From: Kitasatospora sp. NBC_01287
GTDB lineage: Bacteria > Actinomycetota > Actinomycetes > Streptomycetales > Streptomycetaceae
Direction of reading: 5' to 3'
Assembly (NCBI RefSeq): GCF_026340565.1
Contig: NZ_JAPEPB010000001.1
Span: 6,546,001-6,610,000 of the forward strand
DNA: 64,000 bases
The position numbers and the translations under genes were made by a program. Positions 58,021-64,000 of this stretch are shown here, piece after piece. Position 1 is the stretch's first letter. Every line of letters begins with the position of its first letter. The notes under the pieces are model-generated. The model made no database searches and was not told where the DNA came from. It saw only the letters and a program-made list of their open reading frames with translations.

Positions 58021-58107
58021 GCCTCCCCACACCTCGGATGTCCGCCCACATCCAACCGGTCCGGACGGTGGCACCGCCAACCCGGCGAACCTATTCGGTC
58101 AGAGCAC

Positions 58108-58113
58108 TAGCAT
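58108..58113 (+). promoter_or_regulatory. -10-like TAGCAT at the IS/PII junction
   Basis: TAGCAT begins with the TA target duplication and ends 8 nt before the PII ATG. The sequence upstream of it is now the IS end instead of native promoter DNA. Confidence 0.45.
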
Positions 58114-58121
58114 CACGCGAT

Positions 58122-58460
58122 ATGAAGCTGATCACCGCCATCCTGAAGCCCTATCAGCTGGACGACGTCAAGACCGTGCTGCGCGAGCTCGGGGTGCACG
58201 GGCTGACCGTCACCGAGGCGAGCGGTTACGGGCGGCAGCGTGGTCACACCGAGGTGTACCGGGGGGCGGAGTACCGGGTCGACCTGGTGCCCAAGGTTCG
58301 CCTGGAGGTGGTGGTGGCCGACGAGGACGCCGAACCGGTGATCGAGGCCGTGCTGGGGGCGGCGCGCACCGGGCGGATCGGCGACGGCAAGGTCTGGGTG
58401 GTGCCGGTGGAGACCCTGGTCCGGGTGCGCACCGGCGAGCGCGGGCCGGACGCCGTCTGA
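58122..58460 (+). CDS. PII nitrogen regulatory protein
   Basis: 112 aa, full length. MKLITAILKPYQLDDVKTVL, the T-loop GRQRGHTEVYRGAEYRVDLV with the Tyr (in GAEY) that can be modified, and the B-loop AARTGRIGDGKVWV are all intact. PII trimers sense ATP/ADP and 2-oxoglutarate and control ammonium uptake or nitrogen enzymes. It is not next to amtB and glnD, the usual glnK context of actinobacteria, so it is an orphan copy. There is no ribosome binding site; translation was probably leaderless. An IS630 element ends 14 bp upstream of the ATG. Confidence 0.92.
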   Translation: MKLITAILKPYQLDDVKTVLRELGVHGLTVTEASGYGRQRGHTEVYRGAEYRVDLVPKVRLEVVVADEDAEPVIEAVLGAARTGRIGDGKVWVVPVETLVRVRTGERGPDAV

Positions 58461-58516
58461 GCGGTGCGTCCTGCGGCCCACGCGGTGGCCCTGGCGCGGC
58501 GGCCCGCGCCGGCGGG

Positions 58517-59260
58517 TCAGCCGCGCCCGATGTAGGGCATGGTGGTGGCCAGGACGGTGGCGAACTGGATGTTGGCCTCCAGTGGCAGCTCCGCCATGTG
58601 CCGCACGGTACGGGCCACGTCCGCCACGTCCATCGTCGGCTCGGGGGCGATCCGGCCGTCGGCCTGGCGCACGCCCAGGCTCATCGAGGCGGTCATGTCG
58701 GTGGCGGCGTTGCCGATGTCGATCTGGCCGCAGGCGATCCGGTACGGCCGCCCGTCCAGCGAGAGCGACTTGGTCAGGCCGGTGACCGCGTGCTTGGTGG
58801 CGGTGTACGCGATGCTCTGCGGGCGCGGCACGTGCGCCGAGATCGAGCCGTTGTTGATGATCCGCCCGCCCTGCGGCAGTTGGCCCTTCATCTGCCGGAA
58901 GGCCGCCTGGGCGCAGAGGAAGGCGCCGGTCAGGTTGAGGTCCACCACCGCGCGCCAGTCCTGGTAGGAGAGTTCCTCCAGCGGCACGGGGGCGCCGAAG
59001 GTACCGGCGTTGTTGAAGAGCAGGTCGATCCGGCCGAAGCGCTCGGCCACCTCGGCGAAGAGCGCGTCCACCGCGGCCGGATCGGTCACGTCGGTCGGGA
59101 TGACCGCGGCCGCGCGGCCGGTCAGCGCGGCGGTCTCGTGCAGCGGTTCGGCCCGGCGTCCGGCGAGCGCGAGCCGCCATCCGGCCGCGGCCAGTTCGAG
59201 CGCGACGGCCCGGCCCACGCCGGTGCCGGCCCCGGTGACGACGGCGGTCTGCTGCGGCAT
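58517..59260 (-). CDS. Short-chain dehydrogenase/reductase
   Basis: 247 aa. TGAGTGVGRAVALELAAAG is the TGxxxGxG cofactor motif, FNNAGTFGAP the NAG motif, and YTATKHAVTGLTKSL the YxxxK catalytic motif, with Ser in NNGSISAHVPR. An NAD(P)-dependent oxidoreductase acting on an alcohol or ketone; the substrate is unknown. The Arg-Arg in LALAGRRAEPL suggests NADP preference. ATG 59260 follows GGGAG. It is divergent from the ROK-enolase operon (187 bp), which often marks a shared sugar pathway, but this is only positional. Confidence 0.9.
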   Translation of the reverse strand: MPQQTAVVTGAGTGVGRAVALELAAAGWRLALAGRRAEPLHETAALTGRAAAVIPTDVTDPAAVDALFAEVAERFGRIDLLFNNAGTFGAPVPLEELSYQDWRAVVDLNLTGAFLCAQAAFRQMKGQLPQGGRIINNGSISAHVPRPQSIAYTATKHAVTGLTKSLSLDGRPYRIACGQIDIGNAATDMTASMSLGVRQADGRIAPEPTMDVADVARTVRHMAELPLEANIQFATVLATTMPYIGRG

Positions 59261-59447
59261 GCGGTGCTCCCTGTGCTGGTGGTGAGCCGATGATCGCCGA
59301 CTTGTCCGGCCGGTGTCATTGGTAGGAGCGCACCGAAGATCGCCGTCGACCGGCGCGGGGGCTTGTCAGGAGCGCCCGAGGTCACTAAGTTTCGGAAAAT
59401 AAGTAAACGCGCCGGAAACGATAGGGTGCCGGGAGGAGGCGATCACC

Positions 59448-59498
59448 GTGACCAACCGCACCGTGACCAACCGCGTGACCAACCGCGTGACCAACCGC
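59448..59498. repeat. Four copies of GTGACCAACCGC at the ROK start
   Basis: Copies begin at 59448, 59463, 59475 and 59487, each starting with an in-frame GTG. The first pair is separated by an extra ACC codon. Confidence 0.9.
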
Positions 59499-60749
59499 GG
59501 CGAGCAGCCCCAGGGGCTGATCACCCCCGGCCAGCGGGCCGAGTACATGCGGCAGGGCAACGCCTCCGCGGTGCTGCGCGCCGTCCTCGCCTTCGGCCCC
59601 GTCTCCCGGGCCGAGATCGCCCGGCACACCGGCCTCTCCGCGCCCAGCGTCACCAAGCTGACCAGCACCCTGATCGAGGCGGGGCTGCTCGGCGAGCTCT
59701 CCCCGATGGAGCCGACCCAGGGCCGCCCGCGGGTGCCGCTGCGGGTCGACCCCGAGCGCACCGTCGCGCTCGGCGTGCACATCGGCCTGCTGCGCACCAC
59801 GTTCGGCCTGGTCGGCCTGGACGGGCGGGTGCTGCTCGAACGCGAGCTGGCGCACGGCGGTGGCGGCGAGCTGACCCCGCGTCGGATCGCCGCGCAGGCC
59901 GCCGAGGGGGTCCGGGCCTTCCTGGACGAGAAGCTGGCCGGGCGCCGGCTGGTCGGCACCGGGGTCAGCATCGGCGGCTGGGTGGACGGCGCGCGCGGCC
60001 TGGTGGTCGAGCACGGGCCGCTCGGCTGGCGGGACGTGGACCTGCGCGCCGAGCTGGTGGGCAAGCTGCCCGGCCCGCTGGTGCTGGAGCAGACGGTGCG
60101 CGCCATCGCCCGCGCCGAGCTCTGGTTCGGTGCCGGGCGCGAGGTGGACGACTTCGCGCTGGTCTTCATCGGCAACGTGCTGGGCGCGGCGATCGTGGTG
60201 GACCGCACCGTGCACCGCGGCCCCGGTGCCGCGGCCGGCGGCATCGAGCACCTGACCGCCACCGACGACCCCGCGGTGCGCTGCCCGCGCTGCGGCACCG
60301 GCTGCCTGAGCGTGGCGGCCGGCGACCTCGCGTTGATCGCCGAGGCCCGCGCGGCCGGCCTGCTCGACCCCGGCCCGAGCGGCACGGCCGGCGGCGCGCT
60401 CGACCTGGAGCGCCTGGTCGCCGCCGCCCGCCCGGCCGGCTCGGGCAGCGGCGACGAGCGCGCCCAGCGGCTGCTGCGCCGCCGGGCCCGCCGGGCCGGG
60501 CGGGCCATCGCAACCCTGGTCGACCTGCTCAACCCGAGCCGGGTGGTGCTGGCCGGCGGCATCCTGGTCGCCGACGAGTACCTGGACGACCTGCGCGCCG
60601 AGGTCGCCGAGCGCAGCCACCGCGGTGCCGCGGTGGCCGCGGACATCGTGCCCGCCGTGTTCGGCGCCCGGACCCTGGTGCGGTCCTCGGCGGTGCCGGT
60701 GCTGGAGCGGGTCATCACCGAACCGTTCACCTCCTTGGGGCTGCTGTGA
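59448..60749 (+). CDS. ROK family transcriptional regulator
   Basis: 433 aa. An N-terminal winged helix (about residues 30-95: LRAVLAFGPVSRAEIARHTG, LSAPSVTKLTSTLIEAGLLG) precedes a sugar-kinase-like ROK domain with GVSIGGWVDG and the zinc motif GGIEHLTATDDPAVRCPRCG followed by GCLS. It should repress sugar genes until bound by a sugar or sugar phosphate. GTG 59448 has GGGAGGAGG 8 nt upstream. The first 18 residues come from a 12-bp DNA repeat that reproduces GTG ACC AAC CGC four times, so several in-frame starts exist. Its stop overlaps the start of the next gene (GTGA). Confidence 0.9.
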   Translation: MTNRTVTNRVTNRVTNRGEQPQGLITPGQRAEYMRQGNASAVLRAVLAFGPVSRAEIARHTGLSAPSVTKLTSTLIEAGLLGELSPMEPTQGRPRVPLRVDPERTVALGVHIGLLRTTFGLVGLDGRVLLERELAHGGGGELTPRRIAAQAAEGVRAFLDEKLAGRRLVGTGVSIGGWVDGARGLVVEHGPLGWRDVDLRAELVGKLPGPLVLEQTVRAIARAELWFGAGREVDDFALVFIGNVLGAAIVVDRTVHRGPGAAAGGIEHLTATDDPAVRCPRCGTGCLSVAAGDLALIAEARAAGLLDPGPSGTAGGALDLERLVAAARPAGSGSGDERAQRLLRRRARRAGRAIATLVDLLNPSRVVLAGGILVADEYLDDLRAEVAERSHRGAAVAADIVPAVFGARTLVRSSAVPVLERVITEPFTSLGLL

Positions 60750-61825
60750 CCACGACCGTCGCACCGAGTACCACCCTGACCGGCGAGCTCTTCCGCTGCG
60801 CCGTGAGCGGACGCACCGACTGGCTGCTGCTGCGGCTGCGCGACCAGGACGGGGTGACCGGCTGGGGCGAGTGCTCCGACGCCGGGCCGCGCGCGGCCGT
60901 GCTGCGGGTGCTCGACGGGGACGGCGAGGTCGGCGTGTTCACCCGCCGCACGGTGCGCGGGGCGGTGCGCCAGGCGCTGGCCGACCTGGCCGCCAGGCGG
61001 GCCGGGGTGCCGCTGTGGCGCTGGCTCGGCGGCGCGGGCGCCGCTCACGCGCCGGAGTCGGTGCCGCTGTACGCCAACCTCAACCGGGCCCCGGGCGGCC
61101 GGGCCCCGGCCGAGGTGGCGGCCACCGCGGTCGCCGCCGTGCGGGCCGGGTTCACCGCCGTCAAGCTCGCGCCCTTCGACACCCCGGGCGGTGACCGGCT
61201 GGCGCACCTCGGACTGGCCCGGGTGCGCGCGGTGCGGGCGGCGGTCGGCCCGGACGTGCGGGTCCTGGTGGACTGCCACGAGCGCCTCTCGCTCGCCGAA
61301 CTCACCCCGCTGCTCGACCCGTTCGCCGAGCTCGGGATCGGCTGGCTGGAGGACGGCGTGGGCAGCGCCCGCCCGGCCGAGCTGGCCGAGCTGCGCCACC
61401 GCACCCAGCTGCCGCTGGCCGGCGGCGAGTTCGCCTTCGACGCCGCCGAACTCGCCGCGGTGGACGGCCTGCTGGACTACGTGCTGCCCGACGTCAAGCA
61501 CGCCGGAGGACCGGCCGCGGTGCTCGCGCTGGCCGCGGCGGCGGGCGCCGCCCGGGTCTCGTTGCACAACCCCGCCGGCCCGGTGGCCACCCTGCACAGT
61601 GCGCACCTGGCCGCGCTGCTGCCCACCGAGCCGCTGGAGTTCGCCTTCGGCGAGGTGGACTGGCGAGCCGCGCTGCTCGGCGGCGCCGAGCGGATCAGCG
61701 GGGGGCGGCTGGCGCTGCCCGCCGGCCCCGGGCTGGGCGCCGAGCCCGACCTCGACCACCCGGCGCTGCTGCCGGTCTGGCGCGGCACCATCGAGCCGAC
61801 CGACTCCTGTTGCCCGACCGAGTAG
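60746..61825 (+). CDS. Enolase-superfamily enzyme (mandelate racemase/muconate lactonizing type)
   Basis: 359 aa. The capping domain (LLLRLRDQDGVTGWGECSDAG) and barrel are recognisable: FTAVKLAPFDTP with the catalytic Lys, RVLVDCHERLS (metal Asp), IGWLEDGVGSARPAEL (metal Glu-Asp), LAGGEFAFDAAE (metal Glu), LPDVKHAGGPAAVL (Lys-type base) and VSLHNPAGPVAT (His). Members abstract a proton next to a carboxylate, for example in acid-sugar dehydration or racemisation. GTG 60746 overlaps the ROK stop, so it is a coupled target of that regulator and probably acts on a sugar acid; the exact substrate is unknown. Confidence 0.88.
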   Translation: MTTTVAPSTTLTGELFRCAVSGRTDWLLLRLRDQDGVTGWGECSDAGPRAAVLRVLDGDGEVGVFTRRTVRGAVRQALADLAARRAGVPLWRWLGGAGAAHAPESVPLYANLNRAPGGRAPAEVAATAVAAVRAGFTAVKLAPFDTPGGDRLAHLGLARVRAVRAAVGPDVRVLVDCHERLSLAELTPLLDPFAELGIGWLEDGVGSARPAELAELRHRTQLPLAGGEFAFDAAELAAVDGLLDYVLPDVKHAGGPAAVLALAAAAGAARVSLHNPAGPVATLHSAHLAALLPTEPLEFAFGEVDWRAALLGGAERISGGRLALPAGPGLGAEPDLDHPALLPVWRGTIEPTDSCCPTE

Positions 61826-61826
61826 A

Positions 61827-61839
61827 TGACGCGTCGTCA
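61827..61839. terminator. TGACG-N3-CGTCA palindrome after the enolase-family gene
   Basis: A 5-bp stem with loop CGT, 1 bp past the stop codon. The following 61840-62238 stretch also has a CCCGCCGG-type tandem repeat near 61965-62000 and TAGGAT at 62145-62150 as a -10 candidate for the next gene; no other gene is visible. Confidence 0.4.
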
Positions 61840-62238
61840 GTCGGCCTCCCGGTCCTGGGAGGGCGGCGGCACCGTCGGCCGGCCCCTGAACGACACCGCC
61901 CTCGTGGTGGACCACAACGCGCGGGGCTGGGCCACCACCGGCGCGGCCGTGGTGAGGGCCGATCCCGCCGGCCCGCCGGCCCGCCGGCCCGCCGGCCGGG
62001 TGGCCGGGTAGCCGGGCCTGCCTGGTCCGCCCCCCGTCGCCCGGCCGATCGGCGGGGGCCGAACGGCTGGACTTTGCCTAAGTCGTACCAAATGTTGGGT
62101 GGTGGGCCGCCCGGTCGCAACCACGGCCGGTCGGGGCCGCGTCATAGGATCAACACCACCGCGCGCCGACCCCACCTGGGTCGGCGTGGCCCGGCGCCAC
62201 CCGCCCGGGCGTCTCCCCACCACTCGGAAAGTCCCCTC

Positions 62239-63303
62239 GTGCAGCCGCCGTTCGCCCGTCCACGTGCCGTCCTGTCCGCCGCCGCCGTCCTCACCATGGC
62301 GGCCGCCCTCACCGCGTGCGGCGGGAGTGGCGGCGGCAAGCCCGCGGCCCAGGCCGCGCCGCCGGCCGGCCGGGTCGCGGGCTCGCCCGGTGCCCCGGCG
62401 GGCACGGACCCGAGCGGATCGGCCGCGCCGGCCGCGAGCGCCGCGCCGTCCGCCGGCTCGGACCAGGTCTCCCTGCCGACCGGTCCCGCCACCCAGCTGA
62501 CCAAGGCCCGCGACACCGCGGCCGGCCCGATCATGATGACGACGCTGACCGGCAAGAAGTCCGGGGTCACCGCCAAGGTCTGGGTCTGGCTCCCGCCGGA
62601 GTACAACGACCCCAAGTACGCCACCTACGGCTTCCCGGTGCTCACCCTCTACGCGGGCGGCCAGAGCAACGGCTACAACACCTGGACCGACGACCAGCTG
62701 CCGATCCAGGCGGAGGACGAGGACCTGGTCAAGCAGGGCAAGGCGCACCCGTTCATCATGGTGATGCCGGTGCAGAACCTGGTCGCCGACGAGAAGCAGA
62801 CGCTGGACTGCAGTGACATCCCCGGCCAGCCGAAGATGGGCACCTGGATGTCCGAGGACGTCCCCGACTTCGTGCGTGCCAACTTCCGCACCCTGAAGAG
62901 CCGCGACGGCTGGGGCCTGATGGGCGCCTCCACCGGCGCGTTCTGCAGCGCCAAGATGGCCCTGCAGCACCCCGACCTCTACAAGGCCGCGGTGCCGATC
63001 GACGGCTACTTCAACCCCGACTCCGAGTTCTGGAAGGGCCACGAGGCGGACCGGCTGGCGAACAGCCCCGACGTGCTGGTCGGCCAGAGCAAGGCCGACG
63101 TGCGGATGCTGGCCACGGCGGGTGGGGCGACGCCGGACGAGGTCAAGCTGGTCAAGGCATGGGTGGCGAAGGCGGCGGCCCCCACCAAGATCGACTACTA
63201 CGAGCAGCCGGGCGGCAAGCACCTCACCTCGCACTTCAAGAAGATGATCCCGGACACCCTGCAGTGGCTGACCCAGAACCTGGCAGGGCCGACACCGGCC
63301 TGA
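62239..63303 (+). CDS. Secreted esterase/acyltransferase-like lipoprotein (alpha/beta hydrolase)
   Basis: 354 aa. A signal peptide ending in LTACGG is a lipobox, so the protein is likely lipid-anchored outside the cell. After an Ala/Pro/Gly linker, the esterase D/antigen 85-like fold begins (KVWVWLPPEYNDPKYATYGF, PVLTLYAGGQSNGYNTWTDD). The nucleophile Ser is in GLMGASTGAFCS (GxSxG), and the His is probably GGKHLTSHF near the C-terminus. Two Cys (TLDCSDIP and AFCSAK) may pair. GTG 62239 has GGAAAG at 8 nt. The substrate is not clear; mycolyl transfer is unlikely outside mycolate-bearing genera. Confidence 0.87.
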   Translation: MQPPFARPRAVLSAAAVLTMAAALTACGGSGGGKPAAQAAPPAGRVAGSPGAPAGTDPSGSAAPAASAAPSAGSDQVSLPTGPATQLTKARDTAAGPIMMTTLTGKKSGVTAKVWVWLPPEYNDPKYATYGFPVLTLYAGGQSNGYNTWTDDQLPIQAEDEDLVKQGKAHPFIMVMPVQNLVADEKQTLDCSDIPGQPKMGTWMSEDVPDFVRANFRTLKSRDGWGLMGASTGAFCSAKMALQHPDLYKAAVPIDGYFNPDSEFWKGHEADRLANSPDVLVGQSKADVRMLATAGGATPDEVKLVKAWVAKAAAPTKIDYYEQPGGKHLTSHFKKMIPDTLQWLTQNLAGPTPA

Positions 63304-63331
63304 GCCGTCCGCGGGCCTTGGCGGGTGACTC

Positions 63332-63370
63332 GAACGGACACTGCTGACACCTCGTCAGCAGTGTCCGTTC
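63332..63370 (+). terminator. Strong terminator after the esterase gene
   Basis: A 17-bp perfect stem (63332-63348 with 63354-63370), loop ACCTC, followed by TGCTTC. Confidence 0.9.
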
Positions 63371-63533
63371 TGCTTCCGCAGGTGCGCTGACCTGCGCGGC
63401 AATCCGCCATTGATTCACCTCTGATCGACTGTGACCACGCTGGATCGCGACGTCGCGCTTCCCGCTCACTCACCTGCCGCGGGAAGCGCCACCTGCTCCC
63501 TCCGCCCGCCATGACAGTCCTGAAGAGAGTGCC

Positions 63534-64000
63534 ATGCAGCCGCATCTGCTTACCGTTCCCGCCCAGCGCGGCCCCAATGAGGTGGTGCCGGCCGTGCGCC
63601 CCGTCCGTTTCGCCGGCCTGCGCCTGGTGCACGCCGCCCTGCGCCGCGACCTCGCCCGGCTGCCCAACGCGCTGCGCCTGCTGCAGCCCGGCGACGAGGT
63701 GGGCGCCGAGGCGCTGCGCCGGCACTGGGACTTCCTCACCGCGATGCTCACCTGCCACCACGAGCAGCAGGACGTCCGGCTCTGGCCGCTGATCCGCCGC
63801 TTCGCCCCCGAGCTACGGCTGCTGGTCAACTGGCTGGAGGACGACCACCACAACCTGGACCACTCCTTCACCCGCACCACCACCCTGATGCGGGTCGCCA
63901 CCCGGGACCCCGCCAGCGCCTGGCCGGTCGCCTACGCGGTGGAGGAGCTGGCGGCCCGGCTGGAGACCCACCTGCGGATCGAGGAGGAGCAGGTGCTGCC
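63534..64000 (+). CDS. Hemerythrin HHE domain protein (partial, continues past the right edge)
   Basis: At least 155 residues are visible. LTCHHEQQDVRLWPLIRRF, DDHHNLDHSF and RLETHLRIEEEQVL supply the His and Glu ligands of a di-iron hemerythrin four-helix bundle, which binds oxygen or senses oxidants or NO. ATG 63534 has AAGAGAG upstream; an overlapping frame from 63511 is a shadow. The gap 63371-63533 is A/T-richer than average and probably holds its promoter. Confidence 0.85.
   Translation, partial: MQPHLLTVPAQRGPNEVVPAVRPVRFAGLRLVHAALRRDLARLPNALRLLQPGDEVGAEALRRHWDFLTAMLTCHHEQQDVRLWPLIRRFAPELRLLVNWLEDDHHNLDHSFTRTTTLMRVATRDPASAWPVAYAVEELAARLETHLRIEEEQVL

Larger units (their letters stand above)
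56617..58107. mobile_element. IS630-type insertion sequence with complete inverted repeats
   Basis: Terminal inverted repeats of about 30 bp start GTGCTCTGACCG and differ only near an internal TAT/ATA position. TA dinucleotides flank both ends (56615-56616 and 58108-58109), the target duplication of IS630/Tc1-type elements. Length is 1491 bp. It contains an IS630-type transposase on the minus strand and an 80-aa gene on the plus strand; the two genes are convergent and fill the element. Intact ends and open frame suggest a recent, potentially active insertion. Confidence 0.92.

Noticed and set aside
58113..59180. 355-codon minus-strand frame over the PII gene
   Set aside because: Arg/Gly-rich shadow of the PII and SDR genes without domain signals.

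Overview
The window is very GC-rich actinobacterial chromosome, most likely from a Streptomyces or Kitasatospora relative. The evidence is strong third-position G/C, frequent GTG and TTG starts, many -10-like hexamers (TAnnnT) placed 6-7 nt before a start codon (leaderless mRNAs), an LPxTG surface protein, SARP, ROK, PadR and TetR regulators, and the glnA2-glnE neighbourhood known from actinobacteria. I call 59 protein genes (two cut by the window edges), one RNase P RNA and one complete insertion sequence; no tRNA or rRNA gene was seen.

Region by region. 1-2829: a partial cell-wall amidase lipoprotein, a proline-rich membrane protein and a methyltransferase. 2999-8712: a compact lanthipeptide-type locus on the minus strand, with promoter, class IV-like synthetase (lyase, kinase and LanC domains), S9 peptidase, a 51-aa candidate precursor and a strong terminator. 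The candidate precursor has no cysteine but carries two identical HGRHR modules; this is the best candidate for an undescribed system. 8984-14745: Nif3-like protein, zinc-ribbon protein, RNase H/phosphatase, YaaA, an SRPBCC protein and an MFS exporter. 14753-16921: the RNase P RNA gene, whose last 26 bp are repeated 1.7 kb downstream. The interval between the copies holds a Doc-type toxin-antitoxin pair and repeats that resemble integrase arm sites, so it looks like the remnant of an element integrated at rnpB.

17293-31485 is mostly housekeeping: AzlCD, a D-2-hydroxyacid dehydrogenase, CYTH, DinB and Nudix proteins, HemC, a DUF2079 membrane protein, a lytic transglycosylase, an ACT protein, PadR, a Prim-Pol-like protein, methionine aminopeptidase and an MFS transporter. 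31531-33547: an F420-dependent NADP reductase, then an array of eleven 13-bp units, then two mutually exclusive hairpins ahead of a small membrane protein gene. 33775-42858: a SARP/NB-ARC regulator, a drug-type ABC exporter, PanB and an MFS/TetR pair with operator palindromes.

42992-51461: an exonuclease/endonuclease/phosphatase-family membrane protein, a glutamine synthetase-like GlnA2, an LPxTG protein and GlnE. 51513-56495: a PAP2 protein, two paralogous TPR proteins (one with a helix-turn-helix) and a LysR regulator. 56617-58107: an IS630-type element that carries an extra 80-aa gene and sits directly upstream of an orphan PII gene, apparently inside its promoter. 58517-64000: an SDR enzyme, a ROK regulator coupled to an enolase-superfamily enzyme, an esterase lipoprotein and a partial hemerythrin. 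Nitrogen control (GlnA2, GlnE, PII) is the one clear functional theme outside the lanthipeptide-like locus.
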